Positions 35,734 through 45,039 of a stretch of 64,000 nt of DNA are shown piece by piece. A model generated the notes under the pieces. It ran no database searches. It worked only from the letters and a program-made list of their open reading frames with translations, and was not told where the DNA came from. The stretch covers positions 232,862 through 296,861 of the forward strand of contig NZ_POQS01000008.1 in NCBI RefSeq assembly GCF_002885955.2. The letters run 5' to 3'. Position 1 is the stretch's first letter, and each line of letters starts with the position of its first letter. The translations under genes were made by a program, and so were the position numbers. The stretch is from Achromobacter pulmonis. Its GTDB lineage: Bacteria; Pseudomonadota; Gammaproteobacteria; Burkholderiales; Burkholderiaceae_B.

Positions 35734-36654
35734 TCAGACTTTGCTCAGCCAGTGATGGTACTTCGGGTTGCGTCCATTCACCATGTCAAAAAACGCTTTC
35801 TGCAGCTGTTCGGTGATGGGGCCGCGCCGGCCGGAGCCGATCTGGCGGTTGTCCACCTCGCGGATGGGCGTGACTTCGGCGGCGGTGCCGGTGAAAAAGG
35901 CCTCGTCGGCAATGTAGACGTCGTCGCGGGTCAGGCGCTTGGTGACCACGCGCAGGCCGAAGTCGGCCGCCAGCGCGTGGATGGTGCTGCGGGTGATGCC
36001 GGTCAGGGCGGAGGCGATCTCGGGCTCGCAGAGCACGCCGTCCTTGACGATGAAAAGATTCTCGCCCGAACCCTCGGCCACGAAACCCTCGGTATCCAGC
36101 AGCAGGGCTTCGTCGTAGCCGTCCTGCAGGGCCTCGGTGTTGGCGAGGATGGAATTGGCGTAGGTGGTGGCCACCTTGGCGCGCGGCATGGTGACGTTCA
36201 CGTGCTGGCGCGCATAGGACGACACCTTGACCCGGATGCCCTGCGACAGGGCTTCTTCGCCCAGGTAGGCGCCCCAGGGCCAGGCGGCGATGGCCACGTG
36301 CACGCGCGCGCCCTTGGGGGACACGCCCATTTTTTCCGGACCGTAGAACACCAGGGGGCGCAGATAGCCGGATTCGAGCTGGTTTTCGCGCACCACCGTC
36401 CGCTGGGCCTCATTGATCGTGTCGCGATCGAAAGGCATGGGGATCTGGTAGATGTGCGCCGAGTTGAACAGACGGTTGGTGTGGTCTTCGAGGCGGAAGA
36501 TGGCGGTGCCGATCTCGGAGCGGTAGGCGCGCACGCCTTCGAATACCGACAGGCCGTAGTGCAGGGAATGGGTCAGGACGTGCGTGGTTGCGTCCCGCCA
36601 CGGGACGAGTTTGCCGTCATACCAGATGAATCCGTCGCGGTCTGCCATCGACAT
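35734..36654 (-). CDS. ilvE: Branched-chain amino acid aminotransferase IlvE
   Basis: PLP fold-type IV aminotransferase of 306 residues, interconverting Val, Leu and Ile with their 2-oxo acids. Features are FIWYDGKLVPWRDATTHVLTHSLHYGLSVFEG at the N-terminus (residues 9-40), the PLP Lys in RAKVATTYANSILANTEA, the signature EGFVAEGSGENLFIVKDG, and FFTGTAAEVTPIREVD. GGGGAG six bases upstream supports the ATG at 36654. It is divergent from azlCD, exporters of branched-chain amino acids, which makes functional sense. Confidence 0.96.
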   Translation of the reverse strand: MSMADRDGFIWYDGKLVPWRDATTHVLTHSLHYGLSVFEGVRAYRSEIGTAIFRLEDHTNRLFNSAHIYQIPMPFDRDTINEAQRTVVRENQLESGYLRPLVFYGPEKMGVSPKGARVHVAIAAWPWGAYLGEEALSQGIRVKVSSYARQHVNVTMPRAKVATTYANSILANTEALQDGYDEALLLDTEGFVAEGSGENLFIVKDGVLCEPEIASALTGITRSTIHALAADFGLRVVTKRLTRDDVYIADEAFFTGTAAEVTPIREVDNRQIGSGRRGPITEQLQKAFFDMVNGRNPKYHHWLSKV

Positions 36655-36857
36655 GGTCTTCTCCCCGGGTCTGCTTCCCGTCTGCTCCTCTATAGAGGCG
36701 CATATTGTATCAAGCAGCGAGGGTACAATACGCGCCTATTCCGCGCCCTGGCGCGGCGCCGCCAGCGCATTGTGCCGCCGGCGGGCGAACGGGTTGTCGT
36801 GCGTTCCTTTCCTTAGAGTTTCCATGTCGTCCTGTCCGAATCGCCAGGGGGCTGCCG

Positions 36858-37607
36858 TTGTCCTCTGAATCTGCGCTTTCCGAAACCGAAGACCCGGCCG
36901 TGCACCGGCGGGAACGCGTCACCGCCTTCCGTGCCGGCGTCCACGCCATCGTGCCGGCCCTGATCGCCACGGCCACCTGGGGCCTGGTCACCGGCGTGGC
37001 GATGGTCAAATCCGGCCTGACCGAATCCATGGCGCTGGCCATGACGCTGCTGCTGTACGCGGGCTCGGCCCAGCTGACCTCGCTGCCGCTGATCGCCACC
37101 GGCGCGCCACTGTGGCTGATCTTCGCCGCCGGCTGCGTGGTCAACCTGCGGTTCCTGATCTTCGGCGCGGCCCTGCAGCCTTATTTCCGCCATCTTTCCT
37201 GGCCCAAGCGGCTGGGCCTGGGCTATTTCACCACCGACATGGGCTTCGTGCTGTTCATGCCGCGCTATGGCGACGCCGCCGAGCGCGGCACGCGCGAGCA
37301 GCTCTGGTACTTCATCGGCGTCATCACGCCGGGCTGGTTCGTGTGGCAGGGGTCTTCCATCATCGGCATCTACCTGGGCACGATGGTGCCCGCCGCCTGG
37401 TCGCTGGACTTCGCGGCGGTGCTGGCGCTGCTGGCGATCACGGTGCCGCTGGCCAACTCGCGTCCCATGCTGGTCTCCATGCTGGCCGCCGGCGTGGTCG
37501 CCTGGGTCGGCCAGGCGCTGCCGCTGCGCCTGGGCCTGGCGGCCGCCGTCGTGGCCGGCGTGGTCGCCGGCATCTGGGCGGAACGCTTCTTCAAGGGCCG
37601 CGCATGA
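36858..37607 (+). CDS. azlC: AzlC-family branched-chain amino acid permease
   Basis: Large subunit of an AzlCD-type exporter, about 249 residues and seven to eight hydrophobic segments. Diagnostic segments are AGVHAIVPALIATATWGLVTG, LLLYAGSAQLTSLPLI, and NLRFLIFGAALQPYF. The TTG at 36858 is chosen because AGGGGG ends 7 bases before it and the similarity begins close by; no ATG lies between it and the transporter core. The stop overlaps the azlD start (ATGA), so the two subunits are translationally coupled. In Bacillus, AzlCD exports azaleucine and branched-chain amino acids. Confidence 0.9.
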   Translation: MSSESALSETEDPAVHRRERVTAFRAGVHAIVPALIATATWGLVTGVAMVKSGLTESMALAMTLLLYAGSAQLTSLPLIATGAPLWLIFAAGCVVNLRFLIFGAALQPYFRHLSWPKRLGLGYFTTDMGFVLFMPRYGDAAERGTREQLWYFIGVITPGWFVWQGSSIIGIYLGTMVPAAWSLDFAAVLALLAITVPLANSRPMLVSMLAAGVVAWVGQALPLRLGLAAAVVAGVVAGIWAERFFKGRA

Positions 37608-37939
37608 CCCTCTGGCCTTCCGAGATCTACGTCTATTCCGCCATCCTGCTACTGGCGCTGTGCAGCGTGCTGACCCGCGCCGGCTTCATGCTGTTCGGCG
37701 ACTACATCCCGCTGCCCGAAGGCGTGCGGCGGGCGCTGCGCTACGCGCCCGCGGCCGCCCTGACCGCCATCATCGTGCCCGACCTGCTGCCCTGGAAGGC
37801 CGGGCTGGGCCCGGTGTTCGACTACAAGCTGGTGGCCGGCGTGCTGGCGGTGCTGGTGTTCCTGCGCACCCGCAGCGCGGTGCTGGTCATCATCGTCGGC
37901 ATGCTGGCCCTGTGGGGCCTGCGCTGGCTGGCGGGTTGA
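37604..37939 (+). CDS. azlD: AzlD-family small transporter subunit
   Basis: 111-residue membrane protein with four hydrophobic segments, the usual partner of AzlC. Typical motifs are VYSAILLLALCSVLTRAGFM, the charged loop LPEGVRRALRYAPAAALTAII, and a final LRWLAG. The ATG overlaps the azlC stop by four bases, giving tight stoichiometric coupling. Confidence 0.93.
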   Translation: MTLWPSEIYVYSAILLLALCSVLTRAGFMLFGDYIPLPEGVRRALRYAPAAALTAIIVPDLLPWKAGLGPVFDYKLVAGVLAVLVFLRTRSAVLVIIVGMLALWGLRWLAG

Positions 37940-38264
37940 CGGCCGTTCCGTTCCGGGCGTCCATCAGGTGGACGCTTCCGGCCTGCCTGCCGGACGCTTG
38001 CATCCGGCCGCGCAGGGGCCTTGTAACGGCTTTCGAAAGCCGGTTTGACAGCGGCGTAATCCGGCTGCGCTAAAATCAGCCGATACACAGCAATCCGGGC
38101 CTGGTACTGCCCTCATAGGTATCGAATCCAGAACGCGCCGCCTGGCCTGCAAGGGCAGGACTCACATGGCGCGTGTTCGGGCTGTCCCGATGCATATGCA
38201 GGGCAGTGCGTGCAGCACTCTCGTTTTGTTCTTTTTCATTGGTCCCGGTATCTGCCTAACCCTG
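37940..38264 (+). other. Gene-free leader region upstream of rhlE
   Basis: The 325 bases between azlD and rhlE hold no convincing gene. TTGACA (38045-38050) and TAAAAT (38071-38076) are separated by 20 bases, which is long for a sigma-70 promoter. The stretch after 38220 is T-rich before the rhlE ATG, and a long untranslated leader is likely. An in-frame ATG at 38166 would add 33 unrelated residues to RhlE and is not favoured. Confidence 0.5.
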
Positions 38265-39716
<1,452 letters not shown>

Positions 39717-39727
39717 GTCCACCCATG

Positions 39728-39768
39728 AAAAAACCGCAAGCCCTCGATGCGAGGCCTTGCGGTTTTTT
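39728..39768. terminator. Bidirectional terminator between rhlE and the thioredoxin gene
   Basis: AAAAAACCGCAAG (39728-39740) pairs with CTTGCGGTTTTTT (39756-39768); the internal bases CCTCG-ATG-CGAGG pair as well. The A and T tracts make it functional in both directions for the two convergent genes. Confidence 0.92.
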
Positions 39769-39782
39769 TATGGACGGGCGCT

Positions 39783-40166
39783 TCAGGCAGCAAGCAGCCG
39801 CGGCAGGTCGGGCAGCGCCGTCTGCACCGTCGCGCTGTTTTCGTCCAGGCTTTCGAGCAGGCGCTCGAGATGGCCGATGTGCGGCAGCATGGGTCCGTAG
39901 AACACCACGCGCGGGCCGATCTGCACCAGCAGCGTGGGGAAGTTCTCCACGTCTTCCTCGCCCAGCAGCTCCGCGTGGTCTTCGATGTCTATCCATGCGA
40001 AGACGTGTTGCGGCATGGCCTGGGCCAGCGCCTGCAGCTTGGGCTTGTACTGTTCGCAGGTATCGCACCAGGCCGCGCAGAAACAGGCGACCAGCCAGGT
40101 GTCGGGCGACGAGGCCAGGCGCGCCCGCAGCGCGGCCTGATCGGTATCGGGTACGAGTAGAGACAT
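39783..40166 (-). CDS. Thioredoxin-family protein
   Basis: 127-residue single-domain thioredoxin fold with the redox motif WCDTC at residues 33-37 and the cis-proline region ENFPTLLVQIGP. The dipeptide between the cysteines (Asp-Thr) differs from the Gly-Pro of Trx1, so a specialised disulfide reductase is likely. No signal peptide is seen, hence cytosolic. It is divergent from an EI24-domain membrane protein and convergent with rhlE. Confidence 0.88.
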   Translation of the reverse strand: MSLLVPDTDQAALRARLASSPDTWLVACFCAAWCDTCEQYKPKLQALAQAMPQHVFAWIDIEDHAELLGEEDVENFPTLLVQIGPRVVFYGPMLPHIGHLERLLESLDENSATVQTALPDLPRLLAA

Positions 40167-40230
40167 GTGGGCAGATCGAGGCGTGTTTGACTATCATACC
40201 CGGGATGTCCACCGCCTCTTTGTCCACGCC

Positions 40231-41040
40231 ATGACCGTTATGCGCACCGATTCCCCCACGCCCGAGCAGGACCGTCTTTCCAGCGCCGGCGCGGGCGCGG
40301 CCAACGTGGGCCAGGCGTTCAAGCGCGCGCTGGTGTCGCAATGCCACCCGACGATGCTGTTCGCGGTCCTGCTGCCTTTCCTGATCGCGCTGGTGGGCGC
40401 CTTCCTGCTGCTGTGGCTGTTCTGGACGCCGCTGACCGATTGGCTGCGCGCCGAGGTCTCGCACTGGGACGTGGTCAACCGGGTCGACGAATGGCTGGTC
40501 GCCGTCGGCCTGTTCTCGCTCAAGATCTATCTGATCCCGGTCATCGCCGCGGCCATCCTGCTGCCGGTCTCGGGCATCCTGGGGCTGGCCATCGCCGCCG
40601 TCTTCGTCATGCCGCTGGTGCTGCGCCACGTGGGCCAGCGCGAGTACGCGTCGGTCAGCCGGCAGGGCAAGTTTTCCACCGCGGTCAGCGTCTGGAACGC
40701 GGTGTGGGTGTCGGTCGCCTTCGCCGTGGGCTGGACGCTGACCTTGCCGCTGTGGCTGGTGCCGCCGATGGCGGTGGTGCTGTCCATCTTCTGGTGGGCC
40801 TTCGCGTTTTCGCGCATGATGCGCGTGGACGCCATCGTCGAACATGCCAGCCCGGCCGAGCGCAAGCTCATCCTGGAACGCAACAACGGCGGCTTCTGGA
40901 CCATCGGGCTGATCTGCTCGCTGCTGAACCTGTTGCCGCCGGCGTGGATCATCCTGCCGGTGTTCTCGGCCCTGGTCTACGCGCACTACGGACTGGAGGC
41001 GCTCAAGCGCCTGCGCCAGGACCGCGTCATCGACGCCTGA
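40231..41040 (+). CDS. EI24/CysZ-like membrane protein
   Basis: 269-residue protein with about five hydrophobic segments and the EI24 (formerly DUF540) layout: NVGQAFKRALVSQCHPTMLFAVLLPFLIALVGAFLL (residues about 23-58), then long helices and a final WIILPVFSALVYAHYGLEALKRLR. E. coli CysZ of the same superfamily imports sulfate, but this subgroup has no assigned substrate. The start is the first ATG after a frame that is open upstream; the ATG at 40240 is equally possible. The CinA-like gene follows after 33 bases. Confidence 0.82.
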   Translation: MTVMRTDSPTPEQDRLSSAGAGAANVGQAFKRALVSQCHPTMLFAVLLPFLIALVGAFLLLWLFWTPLTDWLRAEVSHWDVVNRVDEWLVAVGLFSLKIYLIPVIAAAILLPVSGILGLAIAAVFVMPLVLRHVGQREYASVSRQGKFSTAVSVWNAVWVSVAFAVGWTLTLPLWLVPPMAVVLSIFWWAFAFSRMMRVDAIVEHASPAERKLILERNNGGFWTIGLICSLLNLLPPAWIILPVFSALVYAHYGLEALKRLRQDRVIDA

Positions 41041-41073
41041 GGCGTCATTCTTCTCACCACTCTGGAACCGTAC

Positions 41074-41889
41074 ATGGCCGCAGAACCCGCCGCCCGCCGC
41101 ATCGGCCTCATCATCGTGGGGGATGAAATCCTCTCGGGCCGCCGTCAGGACAAGCATTTTTCCAAAGTCGTCGAGCTGCTGGGCGCGCGCGGCATGCAGC
41201 TGGGCTGGACCGAGATCCTGCCCGACGACCGCGACACGCTGACGGCGGCGTACCGCCGCAGCTTCGCCTCGGGCGACGTGGTGTTCTCCTGCGGCGGCAT
41301 CGGCGGCACGCCGGACGACCACACCCGGCAGGCGGCGGCCGCCGCGCTGGACCTGCCGCTGGCGCTGCATCCCGAGGCCGAGCAGGCCATCGCCCAGCGC
41401 ACCGCCGAGCTGGCCGCCAAAGGGCAGGGCACGGCCGACATGAGCGCGCCCGAGAACCAGCAGCGCCTGCAGATGGGCGTGTTCCCGCAGGGCTGCGAGA
41501 TCGTGCCCAACCCCTACAACCGGATTCCGGGCTTCTTCATCCGCGACCATACCTTCGTGCCCGGCTTTCCCGTCATGGCCTGGCCGATGCTGGAATGGAC
41601 GCTGGACACCCGTTATCGTGCGCTGCAGCATGTGCGCGTCCACGCCGAGCATTCCTTCCTGGTGTTCGGCATGCCGGAGTCGCGCATCACGCCGGCCATG
41701 GTCAGCGTGGAAACGCGCTGGCCGGGCGTGCGCGCCTTCAGCCTGCCCAGCGTCGGCGAGACGGGCGGCGCCCCGCATATCGAGCTGGGCGTGAAGGGCG
41801 AGCCCGAGGGCGCGGCCGAGGCCCTGGCCTTCCTGCGGGCCGAGGTCCTGCGCCTGGGCGGCAAGCTGGAAGCGCCGGCCGGCGTCTGA
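41074..41889 (+). CDS. CinA/MoaB-like molybdopterin-binding domain protein
   Basis: 271-residue protein with the molybdopterin-binding (MoCF) fold: RIGLIIVGDEILSGRRQDKH at the N-terminus, VVFSCGGIGGTPDDHTRQA, and IPGFFI. This is the COG1058 domain of CinA without the C-terminal nicotinamide-nucleotide amidase domain. Such stand-alone versions have been proposed to act as nucleotide pyrophosphatases, not proven here. It follows the EI24 gene by 33 bases and is probably co-transcribed. Confidence 0.88.
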   Translation: MAAEPAARRIGLIIVGDEILSGRRQDKHFSKVVELLGARGMQLGWTEILPDDRDTLTAAYRRSFASGDVVFSCGGIGGTPDDHTRQAAAAALDLPLALHPEAEQAIAQRTAELAAKGQGTADMSAPENQQRLQMGVFPQGCEIVPNPYNRIPGFFIRDHTFVPGFPVMAWPMLEWTLDTRYRALQHVRVHAEHSFLVFGMPESRITPAMVSVETRWPGVRAFSLPSVGETGGAPHIELGVKGEPEGAAEALAFLRAEVLRLGGKLEAPAGV

Positions 41890-41939
41890 TGGCCGGCAGG
41901 CGGATAAGGTGTGGCCCCGTTTTATTTACGAAAAATCCA

Positions 41940-41968
41940 TTGCCAAACAGGCTGGTAAATTTCACAAT
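41940..41968 (+). promoter_or_regulatory. Candidate promoter of the iclR gene
   Basis: TTGCCA (41940-41945), 17 bases, CACAAT (41963-41968). An ATTTAC...GTAAAT inverted pair (about 41924-41929 and 41955-41960) overlaps it and could be an autoregulatory IclR site. Confidence 0.5.
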
Positions 41969-42034
41969 ACGGGATAGAAATGTTTGTTGCGTCGCCGCAA
42001 GCAGTTCGCCTGCGGCGCAGACCCACATCATCCC

Positions 42035-42898
42035 ATGGCCCGTCTTTCGCCCTCCCGCAATCCCCTGGACGCCGAAACCGAAGGCGCTTCCGCCCATCCC
42101 ATCGCCATCCAGGTGATCGAGCGCGCCATGCGCCTGCTCGACGCCCTGGCCGCGCAGCCGGACCCCGTGACGCTCAAGGAATTGTCCGCCACCACGGGCC
42201 TGCACGCGTCCACCGCGCACCGCATCCTCAACGATCTGGTGGTCGGCCGGTACGTCGAGCGGGTCGACAACGGCCTGTACCAGCTGGGCATGCGCCTGCT
42301 GGAGCTGGGTTCGCTGGTCAAGGGGCGCCTGAACGTGCGCGAGGCGGCCATCTCCGCCATGCGTTCGCTGCACAAGCTGACCGGGCAGACCATCAACCTG
42401 TCGGTGCAGCAGGGCGACGAGATCGTGTACATCGACCGCGCCTGGAGCGAGCGCTCGGGCATGCAGGTGGTGCGCGCCATCGGCGGACGCGCGCCGCTGC
42501 ACCTGACCTCCACCGGCAAGCTGTTCCTGTCCACCGGCGATGCGCGCCTGGTGCGCGCCTACGCGCTGCGCACCGGGCTGGCCGGCCACACGCGCAACAG
42601 CATCACCGACCTGGACCGCCTGGAGCGCGAGCTGGCGCTGGTGCGCCGCCACGGCTATGCGCGCGACAACGAAGAGCTCGAACTGGGCGTGCGCTGCATC
42701 GCCGCGGGCATATTCGACGACACCGGCAAGCTGGTGGCCGGGCTGTCGATCTCGGCGCCGGCCGAACGCCTGCAGGACGAATGGATCAAGGCGCTGGTGG
42801 ACACCGCCGCCAGCATCTCCGAGGCGCTGGGCTACGAGCCGTCGGTGTCCGCCAGCTTCAACGGGCTGGGCATGGCGGCCGAGGCGCTCAGGGGCTGA
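42035..42898 (+). CDS. IclR-family transcriptional regulator
   Basis: 287-residue regulator. The N-terminal winged HTH reads VIERAMRLLDALAAQPDPVTLKELSATTGLHASTAHRILNDLV (residues about 27-69). The C-terminal GAF-like IclR effector domain includes VYIDRAWSERSGMQVV, PLHLTSTGKLFL, and ELGVRCIAAGIFDDTGKLVAGLSIS. IclR proteins usually control catabolism of aromatic or organic acids; the neighbouring Bug receptor is a plausible target, but no operator evidence links them. The start is the ATG at 42035; the frame is open further upstream to 41984. Confidence 0.92.
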   Translation: MARLSPSRNPLDAETEGASAHPIAIQVIERAMRLLDALAAQPDPVTLKELSATTGLHASTAHRILNDLVVGRYVERVDNGLYQLGMRLLELGSLVKGRLNVREAAISAMRSLHKLTGQTINLSVQQGDEIVYIDRAWSERSGMQVVRAIGGRAPLHLTSTGKLFLSTGDARLVRAYALRTGLAGHTRNSITDLDRLERELALVRRHGYARDNEELELGVRCIAAGIFDDTGKLVAGLSISAPAERLQDEWIKALVDTAASISEALGYEPSVSASFNGLGMAAEALRG

Positions 42899-42911
42899 CC
42901 GTCCCGCGCCC

Positions 42912-42944
42912 AAAAAGAAAAGCCCCGCGGGGCTTTTCTTTTTT
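42912..42944. terminator. Bidirectional terminator between iclR and the Bug gene
   Basis: AAAAAGAAAAGCCCC pairs with GGGGCTTTTCTTTTTT around a CG centre (42912-42944). The symmetric A and T tracts serve both convergent genes. Confidence 0.92.
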
Positions 42945-42971
42945 GCATCCGCCTGAGCGGGCGAGGCGGCC

Positions 42972-43949
42972 TTATTGCGCTTCGACGCCGGCCTTCTTGA
43001 ACAGCTCGGCCCATTGCGGGACCTGCTGCTTGACCTTGGCTTCCAGCGCCTGCGGGTTGGCTTCGGCCGTCAGGACCGTGGCGCCCAGCTGCTTCATGCG
43101 TTCCTGGAACTTGGGGTCGGCCAGGCCGGCCTGCAGGCTCTTGACCAGCTTGTCCACGACCGGCTTGGGCGTGCCCTTCGGCACCCACATGCCATGCCAG
43201 ATGCCGACTTCGAAGCCCTTGTAGCCGGACTCGTCCATGGTCGGCAGCTTGGGCAGCGTGGGCACGCGCTTCAGGCTGGTGACAGCGTAGGCCTTGACCT
43301 TGCCGCTGTCGATCTGCTGCGTGGTGTTGGTGGTCTGGTCGCAGAGCAGGTCCACCTGCTTGCCCAGCAGGTCGTTCATGGCCGGCGCGGTGCCCTTGTA
43401 CGGGATGGTCAGCAGCTGCACGCCCAGCGCTTCGACCAGCATGGTGCCGCACAGGTGGCTGGCGGCGCCGATACCGGCGTTGGCCAGCGAGACCTTGTCC
43501 TTGTTCTTTTTGACGTAGTCGGCCAGTTCCTGGATGTTGTTGGGCGGGAAGTCCGAGCGCGCGATGATGGTCATCGGCACGTCGACCACCAGGCCGATGG
43601 GCTCGAAGCTCTTGTAGGGGTCATACCCGGGGTTCTTGTACAGCGACGGCGCCGTCGAAAAACCGGCGTGCATCAGCAGGACGGAATAGCCGTCGGGCTG
43701 CGCGCGCGCCACCTGGGTGGTGCCGATCGTGCCGCCGGCGCCGCCCTTGTTTTCGACCACGACTGTCTGGCCCAGCGCGGTCCGCATGGCCTCGGCCAGC
43801 GAGCGCGCGACGTTGTCCGTCGGGCCGCCTGCGGCGAAAGGCACCACCATATTGACGGGGCGATCCGGGTATTCCGCCTGGGCTGCGCCGGCAGCGAGCA
43901 TGGCGCTTGCGGCGAGCAGGGCCGACAGCGTGCGGGGAATGAGGGTCAT
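42972..43949 (-). CDS. Bug-family (TctC) periplasmic solute receptor
   Basis: Tripartite tricarboxylate-type binding protein of 325 residues with a signal peptide (ending AQAEYPDRP). Core features are YPDRPVNMVVPFAAGGPTDNVARSLAEAM (residues about 27-55), VVENKGGAGGTIGTTQVARAQPDGYSVL (about 68-95), and MNDLLGKQVDLLCDQTT. Bordetella genomes carry very large numbers of such receptors, most without transporter genes beside them, as here. The ligand is not predictable; many bind carboxylates. Confidence 0.95.
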   Translation of the reverse strand: MTLIPRTLSALLAASAMLAAGAAQAEYPDRPVNMVVPFAAGGPTDNVARSLAEAMRTALGQTVVVENKGGAGGTIGTTQVARAQPDGYSVLLMHAGFSTAPSLYKNPGYDPYKSFEPIGLVVDVPMTIIARSDFPPNNIQELADYVKKNKDKVSLANAGIGAASHLCGTMLVEALGVQLLTIPYKGTAPAMNDLLGKQVDLLCDQTTNTTQQIDSGKVKAYAVTSLKRVPTLPKLPTMDESGYKGFEVGIWHGMWVPKGTPKPVVDKLVKSLQAGLADPKFQERMKQLGATVLTAEANPQALEAKVKQQVPQWAELFKKAGVEAQ

Positions 43950-44138
43950 GGAGTCTCCAGTTGCAGGGTTTTGCTTGCTGCGATTTAGTTATTGCCGGCT
44001 GACTTGTCGATTATGGTTTTTTCAGCGGCGTGAAAGCAGTGTAGAAAAGAATTGATACGCCGTCACGTCCGGTTTTTCCCCAAGCGGGGGGCTGTTTGTC
44101 TTGGATCAAACGCCGGTCCGCGGGGCCTCGCCGGGAAA

Positions 44139-44199
44139 GTGCAATCATTTATTGCACCGCACAAAAACTCCTTGACAAGTTTTTTTCCCAGCCTAGAAT
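44139..44199 (+). promoter_or_regulatory. phaP promoter with upstream palindrome
   Basis: Strong sigma-70 promoter TTGACA (44172-44177), 16 bases, TAGAAT (44194-44199). A perfect inverted repeat GTGCAAT-N5-ATTGCAC (44139-44157) lies just upstream of the -35, suited to a regulator; PhaR controls phaP in relatives, but the match is not verified. The phaP leader is about 130 bases. The rest of the 384-base gap between the Bug gene and phaP shows nothing else clear. Confidence 0.7.
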
Positions 44200-44333
44200 G
44201 GCAATTGTGCAGTGCATCAAACGAGCCGGCGGTAGCTTGTAGTACCAGTTTCCGCGCACGTTTACCCCTTCGTCGCAGACAACCAATCCTTATTTGCCGG
44301 ATCGCCCCCCGGCTACCTCCCAAGGAGCATTCT

Positions 44334-44915
44334 ATGAGCGCCATTCCGCAACAAGTCCTGGACCGTCAAAAGGCCAACATCAACACCCTCGTGGCCGCTC
44401 AATCGGCTGTGTTCGCCGGTTTCGAAAAGCTGGTCGAGCTGAACCTGAAGGTCGTCAAGGCCACCCTGGACGAAGTCGCCCAGAAGTCGCAGCAAGCCGC
44501 CGAACTGAAGGACCCGCAGGAAGCCGCTGCTTTCGCCTCGGGCCTGCTGCAGCCGGGCGCCGAAAAGGCCATGGCCTACACCAAGCACGTGTACGACATC
44601 GTCGCCGGCGTGCAAGGCAGCCTGGTCAAGCTGACCGAAGAACAGATCGCCGAAAGCCAGCAACAGCTGAGCGAAGTGGTCGACCAGTTCTCCAAGAACG
44701 CCCCGACCGGTTCCGAAAGCGCCGTCGCCCTGATCAAGTCCTCGCTGGCCACCGCGACCAGCGCCTACGATTCGATGAGCAAGGCCGCCAAGCAGGCCGC
44801 CGAAGTCGCCGAGTCGAACCTGAACGCCGCCGCCAACGCCACGTTCAAGGCCGCCACCGACGCTGCCGAGGCCGCCAACAAGGTCGCCAGCCGCAGCCGC
44901 CGCAGCGCCGCCTGA
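44334..44915 (+). CDS. phaP: Phasin PhaP, polyhydroxyalkanoate granule protein
   Basis: Granule-coating protein of 193 residues, almost entirely amphipathic alpha-helix with Ala/Lys/Glu-rich heptad-like repeats. The phasin core is QQVLDRQKANINTLVAAQSAVFAGFEKLVELNLKV (residues about 5-39). The C-terminus is Ala-rich and ends in the basic SRSRRSAA. AAGGAG sits 7 bases before the ATG. Base choice is strongly biased to frequent codons, consistent with high expression from the near-consensus promoter upstream. It coats PHA granules in the cytoplasm. Confidence 0.93.
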   Translation: MSAIPQQVLDRQKANINTLVAAQSAVFAGFEKLVELNLKVVKATLDEVAQKSQQAAELKDPQEAAAFASGLLQPGAEKAMAYTKHVYDIVAGVQGSLVKLTEEQIAESQQQLSEVVDQFSKNAPTGSESAVALIKSSLATATSAYDSMSKAAKQAAEVAESNLNAAANATFKAATDAAEAANKVASRSRRSAA

Positions 44916-45004
44916 GCCTTTGGCGCGCGCACCGGCGCGCAAACCGCTAGTGCGCAAACCGCAGTAATGTAGTACTGTTGAGTGACAGAGCAGAGCTGGA
45001 ATTA

Positions 45005-45034
45005 GGGCCACCCGATGGGTGGCCCCTTTTTTTT
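45005..45034 (+). terminator. Terminator downstream of phaP
   Basis: GGGCCACCC (45005-45013), GAT loop, GGGTGGCCC (45017-45025), then C and eight T. About 90 bases separate it from the phaP stop; this stretch carries two CGCAAACCGC repeats. Confidence 0.9.
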
Positions 45035-45039
45035 CCCGG

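Noticed and set aside
36824..36868. A 14-codon frame overlapping the azlC start as a leader peptide
   Set aside because: Its ribosome site is weak and it overlaps the strong site used for azlC; no supporting pattern of control codons.
38045..38076. TTGACA and TAAAAT before rhlE as a promoter
   Set aside because: The 20-base spacer is too long for a convincing sigma-70 promoter; kept only as a note.
44936..44962. CGCAAACCGC repeats after phaP as part of the 5574 element
   Set aside because: Only a 10-base motif is shared, without the palindromic arms or CTAG ends; probably coincidence or a fragment too short to call.
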